From DATAWZ01 sp036266975 (GTDB taxonomy: Bacteria; Actinomycetota; Thermoleophilia; Solirubrobacterales; Solirubrobacteraceae), in NCBI GenBank assembly GCA_036266975.1, contig DATAWZ010000046.1:59126-123125 (forward strand): a DNA stretch of 64,000 nt. The letters are read 5' to 3'. A program made the translations under genes and the position numbers. Below, piece by piece: positions 33,723 to 41,253 of the stretch (position 1 is its first letter; each line of letters opens with the position of its first letter). Under the pieces are notes generated by a model. That model was not told the DNA's origin. It was given only the letters and a program-made list of their open reading frames with translations, and searched no databases.

Positions 33723-34784
33723 CTACCCCACGCCGTCCAGGAAATCGATCAGCGCCACGTTGGTCTCCGCCGGGCGCTCCTGCTGAACCCAATGCCCGCA
33801 GCCGGACAGGATCACGTCGTCGCGCATGTCGGTGCGCAGTTCGGGCGCGCGCTCGCGCGCCTCGCGTGACCAGATCGTCACGATGTCGCGGTCGCCGCCG
33901 ATGAACAGCGACGGGCCGTCGAGCGTCCGGCCCGCGTAGGGCTCGAGCAGCTCCCAGTCGCGCTCGATGTTGCGGTAGTAGCTCAGCGGCCCGGTCAGGC
34001 CGCCACTGGCGAACGCCTGTGCGTAGTGGTCGAGGTCCTCGGCGCTGAGCCAGTCGGGCAGCGACGGGGGCGCGGCCAGCACACTCGCGAGGCCCGCCGT
34101 CCGGTCAAAGCACATCGCCCCGCCGACGACCGCGCGCAGCACCTCGTCGGGCAGCGCCGACAGGTCCGCGCCGGCGAGGGCGTCGGGCAGCGGCGGCGAG
34201 GCCGACAGGCTGTAGAAGATCGAGGCCAGGAACGCGCGCACGTCCTTGGCCGCCTCCTCCTCCATCGCGCCGGGGATGCTGAAGTACTCCTGGTAGAAGA
34301 CGCGGTCGGGACCGGAGAGCTCGCGGTAGGTCTCGCCGGGACGGCGCTCGCCGAACGGATCGCCCGGCAGCGCGGTGATGCCGCGGCCCGCGAAGGGCAC
34401 CGACAGCGCCGCCACGGCGTGAAAGACGTCGGGCTCGGTCCACGCCGCCGTCCACGCGATCGGCGCGCCCCAGTCGTGGCCGACGACCGCCGCGCGCGGG
34501 GCGCCGAGCGCTCGCACGAGCGCCTTGCCGTCGGCGACGAGGTCGGTGATCGCGTAGTCCTCGACGCGCCCCGGCTTGGAGGAGCCGCCGTAGCCGCGCA
34601 TGTCGAAGGCGACGGCGCGGTAGCCCGCGTCGGCGAGCGCGGGCAGCTGATGACGCCAGGAGTACCAGGTCTCGGGGAAGCCGTGCAGCAGCAGCACGAG
34701 CGGGCCCTCGCCCGCGCTCACCACGTGCAGCTGCTGCCCGTTCGCCTCGACGACCTCGGACTGCACGCGTCCGTCGGTCGCCAA
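33723..34784 (-). CDS. epoxide hydrolase (alpha/beta hydrolase)
   Basis: A 353-residue alpha/beta hydrolase of the epoxide-hydrolase type: HGFPETWYSWRHQ for the oxyanion hole, nucleophile Asp in VGHDWGAPIAW near residue 102, and the C-terminal His in GCGHWVQQERPAE. The cap contains the tyrosines typical of epoxide activation (YQEYFSIPG). It adds water to an epoxide to give a diol. It starts at a TTG at 34784 with GAGG upstream, 4 bases after the ferredoxin stop. It closes the P450 gene set; limonene-like or other terpenoid epoxides are possible substrates by context only. Confidence 0.9.
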   Translation of the reverse strand: MATDGRVQSEVVEANGQQLHVVSAGEGPLVLLLHGFPETWYSWRHQLPALADAGYRAVAFDMRGYGGSSKPGRVEDYAITDLVADGKALVRALGAPRAAVVGHDWGAPIAWTAAWTEPDVFHAVAALSVPFAGRGITALPGDPFGERRPGETYRELSGPDRVFYQEYFSIPGAMEEEAAKDVRAFLASIFYSLSASPPLPDALAGADLSALPDEVLRAVVGGAMCFDRTAGLASVLAAPPSLPDWLSAEDLDHYAQAFASGGLTGPLSYYRNIERDWELLEPYAGRTLDGPSLFIGGDRDIVTIWSREARERAPELRTDMRDDVILSGCGHWVQQERPAETNVALIDFLDGVG

Positions 34785-34788
34785 CGAT

Positions 34789-34986
34789 CTATTCCTCGAC
34801 GATCGAGATGGCCCGCTCGGGGCAGACGCTCACGCCCTTGCGGGCGATCGCCTCCAGGCCCTCGGGCACCTCGAACTCGCCGCCGCGGTGCAGGGCGTAG
34901 CCGTTGTCGTCGGACTCGTAGACCTCGCCGTGCAGCACGTAGCAGCGCCCGTGGCCCGAGCACATCTCGCTGATCTGGACCTTCAT
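34789..34986 (-). CDS. [3Fe-4S]-type ferredoxin
   Basis: A 65-residue ferredoxin with exactly three cysteines in the [3Fe-4S] pattern: Cys9 and Cys15 (CSGHGRC), and Cys55 followed by Pro (VSVCPERAI). Ferredoxins of this type pass electrons from a reductase to actinobacterial P450s. GGAGG precedes the ATG. It lies between the 6-oxocamphor-hydrolase-like gene and the epoxide hydrolase, in the same direction as the P450 (35862). It is the likely working electron donor for that P450, because the other ferredoxin-like gene at 38364 lacks the cluster ligands. Confidence 0.93.
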   Translation of the reverse strand: MKVQISEMCSGHGRCYVLHGEVYESDDNGYALHRGGEFEVPEGLEAIARKGVSVCPERAISIVEE

Positions 34987-35022
34987 CGCCGTACCTCCTC
35001 GCTCATCTTGTGCGCTCGCCCG

Positions 35023-35808
35023 CTAATCCGCTTCCTGCGACATGGAGGCGATCATGTCAACTGCGGCGTGCGCCTCGAGCGAAAGCCCATAGCCGAGCCC
35101 CTCGTCGAGCAGCCGCTTCCAGCGCTGCGTGAGCACCTCGCGCGCGTAACGGCGGGTGAGGTAGGGCTTGGCGGCCACCTCGCGCGCCACCTCGAGCGTC
35201 CGCGACATCAGCTGGCCGGCCGGCACGACCTCGTTGACCGCGCCGTAGTCCTGCGCGGTCCTGGCGTCGAGCGTCTGCCCCGTGAGCAGGAAGTAGCGCC
35301 CGCGGTTGGGGCCCAGGACGTGCGGCCAGACGATGTGGGCGCCGTCACCGGGGACGATGCCCGACGGGTAGTGGGGCCCGTCCTGGAAGCTCGCGGTCTC
35401 GGAGGCGATGACGATGTCGGACATCACCGGGATCTCCGGGTGAAAGTGCGCCGGCCCGTTGACGGCGGCGATCACCGGCACCGGGATGTCGATCAGGTTG
35501 CGCAGCAGCCGCCGGCCCTCGTAGAGCACGGTGTCCCACGCGCGCGAGGTCGACAGGTCGAAGCTCGTGAAGTCGATCTCCGCGCAGTAGTCCTTGCCGG
35601 TGCCGGTGAGCACGACGACGTGGTTCTCGACGTCGGCGCCGACGTCCAGGAAGCAGTAGCCGAGCTCCTCGTGCGCCACTGACGTCCATACCAACGGCCC
35701 GCCGTCGGTATGGAACGTCATGACGAGGATTCCGTCCTGCCGCTCGAGCTGGATGCTCTTGTAGCGGTCCTTGTAGTCATCGAGCTTCGGCGCAACGACA
35801 GGGGACAT
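35023..35808 (-). CDS. 6-oxocamphor hydrolase homologue (beta-diketone hydrolase)
   Basis: A 261-residue crotonase-fold protein. It follows the Rhodococcus 6-oxocamphor hydrolase pattern closely: KDRYKSIQLER, LVWTSVAHEELGYCF, EIDFTSFDL, and the active-site stretch FQDGPHYPSGIVPGDGAHIVWP with His146 and Asp155, the two residues known to act in that enzyme. Family members open a cyclic non-enolisable beta-diketone by retro-Claisen cleavage without CoA. The ATG at 35808 has AAGGAG upstream; a TTG at 35811 is less well spaced. It lies between the P450 and a ferredoxin, as expected for a bicyclic ketone pathway. Confidence 0.9.
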   Translation of the reverse strand: MSPVVAPKLDDYKDRYKSIQLERQDGILVMTFHTDGGPLVWTSVAHEELGYCFLDVGADVENHVVVLTGTGKDYCAEIDFTSFDLSTSRAWDTVLYEGRRLLRNLIDIPVPVIAAVNGPAHFHPEIPVMSDIVIASETASFQDGPHYPSGIVPGDGAHIVWPHVLGPNRGRYFLLTGQTLDARTAQDYGAVNEVVPAGQLMSRTLEVAREVAAKPYLTRRYAREVLTQRWKRLLDEGLGYGLSLEAHAAVDMIASMSQEAD

Positions 35809-35861
35809 CAAGGCTCCTTGTGTGAGACGCGAACGGGACGGACGGGGGCGGGGCTACCGCG

Positions 35862-37103
35862 CTACCAGGTGAGGTGGAGGTCCTTCATCGTGCGCAGGAA
35901 GCCGGTCTCGTAGATCGGCTCGGTCCCGTCCTTCAGGGTGAACTTGGGGATCCGGCGCAGCAGCTCCTCGAAGGTCGCCTTCAGCTCCAGGCGCGCGAGG
36001 TTCGAGCCGATGCAGCGATGCACGCCGACGCCGAAGGCCGAGTGCAGCACGCTGTCGCGGTTGATGTCGATCTCCGTCGGGTTGTCGATCACCGCGGGGT
36101 CGCGGTTGGCCGCGCCGTACATGAGCATCACGAAGTCGTCCTGCTTCATGTTGGTGCCGGCGACCTCGATGTCCTGGGTGCAGGTGCGCCCCAGGGCCAC
36201 GACGGGCGGGAACGTGCGCACGAACTCCTCGACCGCGTTGGGGATCCGGTCGGGGTTGGCCGCGAGCCAGTCGCGCTGCTCGTGGTGGGTGGCCAGGTAG
36301 TGCACCGCGCCGGCCATCACGAACGTCGTGGTCGCGATCCCGCCGAACGTGAGGTCGACGAGGATCGACAGCTCGTGCTCGAAGGTCGAGCTCGTGCCGT
36401 CGGAGTACTCGACGCCGCCGGCGATCGTGTCGACCATCTCGCCGCGCGACTCCTGCTTCTTGCGCTCGGTCAAGTACTTGCCCAGGTACTCGAAGATGTA
36501 GGCGAAGTAGCCGGCGCGCGACTCCGGCGGCTGGGCGAAGGTGCCCATCTCGACGCTCTCGACGAGCTTGTCCAGGTCATCGACCGGCGTGCCCATGACG
36601 TTCTTGAAGAACGCCCAGCCCGGGAGCTTGGCCCCGAACTCGCTGACGAACTCGCATTCGCCCCTGTCGATGAAGCGATCGATGAGCTCGTTGCAGTCGT
36701 TGCGGATCGTCGTGTCGTAGTCGGCGATCGCCTTGGGCGCGAGGTGCGGGTTCAGCGCGCGGCGCCAGGCGGTGTGGATCGGCGGGTCGGATTCCTCGGG
36801 GTACAGGTAGGGCAGCCCCTCCGGGCGGTTGGGCTGATAGCCCTTCGCGCTCGAGAACGACTTCCAGTCCTGGCCCACGCGGCGGATGTCCTCCTGGCGG
36901 GTGACGAGCCAGTAGCCGGTGCCGACGTTGCTGCGGGCGACCGGACAGTTGCGCACCAGGTCATCGCAGATGTCGAAGAAGTGCTCGTTGAAGCCGGGGT
37001 TGTCGAGGTCGAAGTCGCGGTAGATGTCCATCCCGTACTTCGCCTCGAGCTCCTCCGGCGGAGTGTCGGGCAACTGACCCTGGGCTACCTGGACGTCACT
37101 CAT
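35862..37103 (-). CDS. cytochrome P450
   Basis: A 413-residue bacterial class I P450. The heme-ligand loop is FGVGVHRCIGSNLAR with Cys364, the ExxR motif is in EEFVRTFPP, and the I-helix reads FGGIATTTF near residue 250. In most P450s the residue before the conserved Thr is Asp or Glu; here it is Ala, so the proton-delivery pair is altered. N-terminal parts resemble the camphor/terpenoid-hydroxylating groups. AAGGAGGG lies before the ATG, and an AACAAGCGTTTGTG operator 42 bases upstream. Neighbouring ferredoxin and reductase genes complete the electron chain. Confidence 0.95.
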   Translation of the reverse strand: MSDVQVAQGQLPDTPPEELEAKYGMDIYRDFDLDNPGFNEHFFDICDDLVRNCPVARSNVGTGYWLVTRQEDIRRVGQDWKSFSSAKGYQPNRPEGLPYLYPEESDPPIHTAWRRALNPHLAPKAIADYDTTIRNDCNELIDRFIDRGECEFVSEFGAKLPGWAFFKNVMGTPVDDLDKLVESVEMGTFAQPPESRAGYFAYIFEYLGKYLTERKKQESRGEMVDTIAGGVEYSDGTSSTFEHELSILVDLTFGGIATTTFVMAGAVHYLATHHEQRDWLAANPDRIPNAVEEFVRTFPPVVALGRTCTQDIEVAGTNMKQDDFVMLMYGAANRDPAVIDNPTEIDINRDSVLHSAFGVGVHRCIGSNLARLELKATFEELLRRIPKFTLKDGTEPIYETGFLRTMKDLHLTW

Positions 37104-37144
37104 CTCTCAACTCCCTCCTTTTGGGGGAACCCTTGTCCACCAAA

Positions 37145-37158
37145 AACAAGCGTTTGTG
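37145..37158. promoter_or_regulatory. AACAAKCRTTTGTT operator, P450 promoter
   Basis: AACAAGCGTTTGTG, 13 of 14 positions of the consensus shared by six sites in this half of the window. It lies 42 bases upstream of the P450 ATG. Confidence 0.65.
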
Positions 37159-37208
37159 TTCGTACCTTACCGGGCGCGTCTGCGCAGTGTCAATTTGCTG
37201 TCCGGCCC

Positions 37209-38360
37209 CTACGTCGCCGCCGCGCGCCGAAGCTCGAGACTGCTCCGGATGAACTCCCGCGGACTGCTCATCCCGAAGATCCCGGTCAGCCGGTCACCGT
37301 CGAGGATGCGCGCCACGAACTTGCGCTCCGACGGCTCGCCGTGGATCACCTCGAGCGCGGCGCCCGAGGCGACGTGCCCGCTGAACTGCAGGCGCACGTC
37401 GTACTGATCGGACCAGAAGTAGTGGTCCTCGGCGGGCGCGTCGCCGTCGGCCTGCCCGAGCACGGCGTCGGCCGCGCGCATGGCCTGATCGCCGGCGGCC
37501 GTCCAGTGCTCGACGGCCTCGCAGCGGTCGTCGGCGTCGTGACGGCAGATGACATCGCCGGCGGCGAAGACGTCCGGATCCGAGCTGCGTCCGTGACCGT
37601 CGCAGACCAGGCCGCGGTGCAGCAGCACCCCGGAGTCCCGCAGCCAGCCGATGGTCGGACGCACGCCGACCCCGACGACGATGACGTCGACGTCGAGGCT
37701 CGTGCCGTCCTGCAGCTCGAGCACGCCCTCGTGCGCGGCGGCGACCGGCGAGCCGCAGCGGAAGACGACGCCGTGCGACTCGTGCAGCTCCTGGACCCAG
37801 CCGCCGAGCTCGGGTCCGAGCACGCCCGCCAGCGGCGCGGCCAGGCCCTCGATGACCGTCACCTCGGCACCGAGCGAGCGCGCGACCGCGGCGATCTCCA
37901 GGCCGATGAAGCCGCCACCGACGACGCCGACGCGCGTGCCGGCGCGCAGCATCTCGCGCAGCTCGCGGGAGTGGGCGGCGTCGCGCAGGTAGTGGACGCC
38001 GGGGACGCCCTCGAGCGCCGGAATACGGATCGGGTCGGCGCCGGTGGCGACCACGAGCTTCTCGTAGGGCACGCGCTCGCCGCCCTCGAGGATCACCTCG
38101 TGGGCCGCCGGATCGAGCCCCGCGGCCCGGGCGCCGAGCCGCAGCTCGACGCCGAGCGTCTCGTACGCCTCGGGCGCGAGCAGGCGAATGTCCTCGTCGG
38201 CGACCTTGCCGAGCAGGAAGTCCTTGGAGAGCGGCGGGCGGTCATACGGCGGCTCGGCCTCGCCGGCCAGCACCGTGAGCGCTCCCTCGTAGCCGCCGTC
38301 GCGCAGCGCCTGCACCGTGCGCACCGCGGCCAGCCCTCCGCCAACGATGACGATCGCCAT
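37209..38360 (-). CDS. ferredoxin reductase (NADH-dependent, FAD)
   Basis: A 383-residue FAD/NAD(P) two-domain reductase of the putidaredoxin-reductase type. The FAD motif is VIVGGGLAAVRTVQALR at the N terminus and the NAD motif GVVGGGFIGLEIAAVARSLG near residue 140; a third motif near 260, DVFAAGDV, contacts FAD. It takes electrons from NADH to a ferredoxin that feeds the P450 at 35862. It begins 3 bases after the degenerate ferredoxin gene, so it is in the transcript started near the site at 38573. Confidence 0.93.
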   Translation of the reverse strand: MAIVIVGGGLAAVRTVQALRDGGYEGALTVLAGEAEPPYDRPPLSKDFLLGKVADEDIRLLAPEAYETLGVELRLGARAAGLDPAAHEVILEGGERVPYEKLVVATGADPIRIPALEGVPGVHYLRDAAHSRELREMLRAGTRVGVVGGGFIGLEIAAVARSLGAEVTVIEGLAAPLAGVLGPELGGWVQELHESHGVVFRCGSPVAAAHEGVLELQDGTSLDVDVIVVGVGVRPTIGWLRDSGVLLHRGLVCDGHGRSSDPDVFAAGDVICRHDADDRCEAVEHWTAAGDQAMRAADAVLGQADGDAPAEDHYFWSDQYDVRLQFSGHVASGAALEVIHGEPSERKFVARILDGDRLTGIFGMSSPREFIRSSLELRRAAAT

Positions 38361-38363
38361 CGG

Positions 38364-38555
38364 TCAGGACTCGGTGTAGGCGAGCGACTCGCTCGGACCG
38401 TCGTAGACCGCCTTCTGCACGCCCGGCTTGGCCTCGTTCGGCACGGACTGCGCGACCTTGCCGTCGTCGTCGGTGTCGAACACCGCGGGCGCCGCGCGCA
38501 CGCGGTTGGCGTAGCCGCGGCAGGTCTCGCGGTTGGCGGTGATGTCGAGAGTCAC
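38364..38555 (-). CDS. degenerate ferredoxin-like protein lacking cluster cysteines
   Basis: A 63-residue protein that aligns with P450-type [3Fe-4S] ferredoxins (ETCRGYANRVRAAPAVFDTDDDGKV). Only Cys12 remains: the second ligand is Arg18 and the third Gly53 (DGPSES where CPxxA is normal). No frameshift in the nearby frames restores them. It therefore cannot bind the normal cluster. It may be a decayed gene or a structural protein with another role. It sits at the head of the transcript with an intact reductase, and an exact copy of the operator lies 18 bases upstream. A complete ferredoxin is at 34789. Confidence 0.8.
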   Translation of the reverse strand: MTLDITANRETCRGYANRVRAAPAVFDTDDDGKVAQSVPNEAKPGVQKAVYDGPSESLAYTES

Positions 38556-38572
38556 GCGGCTCCTTCCCAGAA

Positions 38573-38586
38573 AACAAGCATTTGTT
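38573..38586. promoter_or_regulatory. AACAAKCRTTTGTT operator, ferredoxin/reductase promoter
   Basis: AACAAGCATTTGTT, exact consensus, with extra A/T pairs outside (38571-38588). It is 18 bases from the ferredoxin-like start. Confidence 0.7.
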
Positions 38587-38594
38587 TTTTCACG

Positions 38595-39800
38595 CTATCC
38601 GGCGGTCGCGCCACTGTCAACCCTACGCGCCCGGGCGCAGACCAGCACCTCAATCTTTTCCCCATCGAATCCGGCTTCGGCCAGCACCTGCGCCGAGTGC
38701 TCCCCCAGTCGGGGCGGCTCGCGCCGCAGGCATGTGCCGTCGGCGTCGATCGGCAGCCGCAGCTGCGCGAGGCCGTGGAGCGGTCCCTCGGGGTCGCTCG
38801 GGACGAGCAGGCCGCGCTCGGCCACGAGCGGGTGCTCGAGCGCCTCGCTGAGGTTGTTCACGCGCCCGGCGCCGACGCCGACCGCGCCCAGGCGATCGAT
38901 CCACGTCTGCACCGGCTCGGGCGCGACCTTCTCGGCGATCAGCGCGCGCAGCGGCTCGCGGTTGCGCACGCGGTCGATCGTCGTGGCGAAGCGCTCGTCG
39001 TGCGGCAGCCCCTCCAGGCCGAGGACCGGGCACATCCGCTCCCACTGGGCCTGGTTGGCGCCGGCGATCACCACCCACCCGTCCGCGGCCTGGAAGGCCT
39101 CGTAGGGCGCCGTGCTCGGGCCGCCCGAGCCCAGGCGCTGCGGCGGTTCGCCGGTGGCCAGGTAGCCGATCAGCTGGTGGCACTGCAGCATGAACGCGCT
39201 GTCGACCAGCGCCGCGTTGACGTGCGCGCCCTCGCCCCGGCGCAGCGCGGCGAGCACCGCGACCGTCGCCCACAGCCCGGTCGAGAGGTCGACGGCCGAG
39301 GCGGCGACGCGGGCCGGCGGCTGGCCCGGATGGCCGGTCATGTCCATCATCCCGCTGAAGGCCTGGATCAGCGCGTCGTAGCCGGGCAGGGTGCGGCCGA
39401 TCGGGCCGTCGCCGAACGCCGAGATCGTCACATGAATGATGCGCGGGTTGCGCTCGCGCACCTGCTCAGGGGCGAGGCCCAGGCGCTCCGCGGCGCCCGG
39501 TCCGAAGGACTCGACGAGCACGTCGGCCTGCTCGATCAGCCTGCCCAGCGCCTCGCGCGCCTCGTCGGTCTTCAGGTCCAGGGCCAGGCTGCGCTTGCCG
39601 CGGTTGACGGCAATGAAGACCGTGCCCCAGTCGTGCCAGCGCGGCGGCAGCAGCCGAGTGTCCTCCCCGCTGCCCGCGCGCTCGACCTTGATCACGTCCG
39701 CCCCCAGCTCGGCCATGACCATCGCGCACAGCGGCCCGGCCAGGTTCGAGCTCAGATCGAGCACGCGCAGGCCGGTCAGCGTGTCGGCCAGGCCTCCCAT
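38595..39800 (-). CDS. class III CoA transferase (CaiB/BaiF family)
   Basis: A 401-residue family III CoA transferase. It begins LTGLRVLDLSSNLAGPLCAMVMAELGADVIKVE, has ENPRIIHV-like RNPRIIHVTISAFGDGP and the catalytic Asp in AVDLSTGLW near residue 168. It moves CoA from one acid to another without ATP. The ATG overlaps the stop of the MIP18-like gene at 39800. In this operon it would activate the product of the upstream amidohydrolase-like or ring-cleavage step. An upstream in-frame ATG is not supported. Confidence 0.93.
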   Translation of the reverse strand: MGGLADTLTGLRVLDLSSNLAGPLCAMVMAELGADVIKVERAGSGEDTRLLPPRWHDWGTVFIAVNRGKRSLALDLKTDEAREALGRLIEQADVLVESFGPGAAERLGLAPEQVRERNPRIIHVTISAFGDGPIGRTLPGYDALIQAFSGMMDMTGHPGQPPARVAASAVDLSTGLWATVAVLAALRRGEGAHVNAALVDSAFMLQCHQLIGYLATGEPPQRLGSGGPSTAPYEAFQAADGWVVIAGANQAQWERMCPVLGLEGLPHDERFATTIDRVRNREPLRALIAEKVAPEPVQTWIDRLGAVGVGAGRVNNLSEALEHPLVAERGLLVPSDPEGPLHGLAQLRLPIDADGTCLRREPPRLGEHSAQVLAEAGFDGEKIEVLVCARARRVDSGATAG

Positions 39801-40084
39801 CAGCGCCTGCGGTCGGGCGTCCACAGCGTCGTCGTGGACATCGTGACCTCGACCGACTCCACGCCGTCGACCTCGAGCACGAGGTCGGTGATGTAACGGC
39901 GCGTGCCGGTGAAGTGGACGCACGAGGGGTCGGTGAGCACGAGCTCGACGCGGACGTGGCCGTTCTCGCACGCGATCTCGTCGACCAGCCCCATGTCGAC
40001 GATGTTCGTCGGGGCCCTCACGAGCAGGCTGCACGGCTCGGGGACGCCCCGCAGCTCCTCGAGCAACGCTTCGCGCGCGATCAC
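39800..40084 (-). CDS. MIP18/DUF59-like small protein
   Basis: A 94-residue protein of the MIP18 (DUF59) family, known from Fe-S cluster assembly (SufT) and from PaaD of phenylacetate degradation. The pattern is LEELRGVPEP, NIVDMGLVDEIACENG, VRVELVLTDPSCVHFTG and VESVEVTMSTTTLW. The start is a GTG whose GTGA overlaps the amidohydrolase stop; its own stop overlaps the CoA-transferase ATG. It may help build the Fe-S or di-iron centre of a pathway oxygenase, which is inference from the family. Confidence 0.8.
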   Translation of the reverse strand: MIAREALLEELRGVPEPCSLLVRAPTNIVDMGLVDEIACENGHVRVELVLTDPSCVHFTGTRRYITDLVLEVDGVESVEVTMSTTTLWTPDRRR

Positions 40085-41160
40085 CGGCGCGAGGCCTTTG
40101 CGGTGCGCAGGACGCTCCACGGCTCGGCGAAGCCCGCGTCGGTGGCCCCGGCGAACGCGTCGCCGGCCAGGTCTTGGCGCAGCTCGCTTGCGTCCAGGCC
40201 GTAGAGGCGCATGACGTTCTCGCCGAAGATGTTGCGCCGGTCCTGCTCGGTGAGCTGGGCGATGCCCTTCTCCTCGAGCAGCTCCCGCGGAAGCTCGTAG
40301 CCGGCGAACGGCTCGAGCAGCGGGCGCGGGTGCATGAGGTTGCAGCCGCTCGCGTAGAGCAACCGCTCCGAGCCGGCGGCGGCGAGCATGCTCGAGAGGA
40401 TCTTCGCGAACAGCTCGGGCCGGGCGACGATGAACTGGAAGGTCGTCTCGAGCGTGGCGTACGTGTTCGGGTGGCGCGCGAGCAGCTCGCACGTCTGGTC
40501 CAGGAACGCGGTGCCGGCGTGGACGATCTGGAAGGTCATGTCGCTGAAGCGATCCAGCGGGGACTCGAGGTCGTCGATGCGAAACGCATCCTTGGGCGCC
40601 GGCGGAAGCCACAGCGCCGTGTGGACCGCGACGTGGCGGATGCCCATGTCGCGCGCGGCCTCGAGCAGCGGCGTCGCGTAGTCGGGGCCGTCCAGGCGCC
40701 AGCCCTCGCCGAGGCCGTCGTAGAAGAACGCCGGGTAGACCTTCAGGCCGATGACGTCCAGGTCGCGCACCTGGGCCTCGAGCTGGGCGATCGCGTCGTC
40801 GAGCACGGGCGTCTGGACGGTGGCGAACATGCGAAAGCGGCTGGGGTGCTCGTCGCGGAAGGCGGCGGCGCGCCACGGGTCGGTGACGTTGCCCAGGCAG
40901 AAGCCGAGGTTGGGCAGCGAACGGATGATTCCGAGGTCGACCTGGCTCTCGGCGAACAGGGCGCTCGCGAGCCCCGGGTAGGCGAAGTCGGTGAAGAACT
41001 CCTCCTCGGTGAGCGTGAACTCGCGCCGGTCCGGATCGCCGGCGAGGCGGTGCGCGGCGTAGACCGAGTCGAGCTGGGGCCGGGCGCTGCGGTCCTGGTT
41101 GGCGGGCGCGAGATCGTACGGATGGATGACCGCGTCGACGACCAAGGTGTCGTGAATCAT
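40081..41160 (-). CDS. amidohydrolase-2 family protein
   Basis: A 359-residue TIM-barrel amidohydrolase of the amidohydrolase-2/ACMSD-like family. It starts MIHDTLVVDAVIHPYDL and contains GLKVYPAFFYDG, AVHTALWLPPAP, QIVHAGTAFLDQ and YASGCNLMHPRP. The N-terminal metal motif has one His instead of the usual HxH, so the metal site may be altered. Members decarboxylate or hydrolyse ring-cleavage products. The start at 41160 is 9 bases from the operator at 41169. An upstream ATG in frame would include the operator and is unlikely. Confidence 0.82.
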   Translation of the reverse strand: MIHDTLVVDAVIHPYDLAPANQDRSARPQLDSVYAAHRLAGDPDRREFTLTEEEFFTDFAYPGLASALFAESQVDLGIIRSLPNLGFCLGNVTDPWRAAAFRDEHPSRFRMFATVQTPVLDDAIAQLEAQVRDLDVIGLKVYPAFFYDGLGEGWRLDGPDYATPLLEAARDMGIRHVAVHTALWLPPAPKDAFRIDDLESPLDRFSDMTFQIVHAGTAFLDQTCELLARHPNTYATLETTFQFIVARPELFAKILSSMLAAAGSERLLYASGCNLMHPRPLLEPFAGYELPRELLEEKGIAQLTEQDRRNIFGENVMRLYGLDASELRQDLAGDAFAGATDAGFAEPWSVLRTAKASRR

Positions 41161-41168
41161 GACTTGTG

Positions 41169-41182
41169 AACAATCATTTGTT
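41169..41182. promoter_or_regulatory. AACAAKCRTTTGTT operator, divergent promoter
   Basis: AACAATCATTTGTT, exact consensus, between the amidohydrolase operon (41160, minus) and the acyl-CoA dehydrogenase (41254, plus), so it can control both. Confidence 0.7.
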
Positions 41183-41253
41183 TTTCTATGATCGCACGGT
41201 CGCCCAATGCAGGTCAACCGGGCCGTTAACCGCCCAACGCCCCAGGAGGGTCC

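Noticed and set aside
37101..37208. Riboswitch or long leader in promoter gaps
   Set aside because: Promoter gaps are mostly under 150 bases and show operators rather than conserved riboswitch folds.
35874..39896. 1340-residue plus-strand open frame
   Set aside because: It is antisense to P450, reductase, ferredoxin and CoA-transferase genes with clear motifs. Its sequence is rich in His, Arg, Val and Asp in the way of antisense reading of GC-rich genes.
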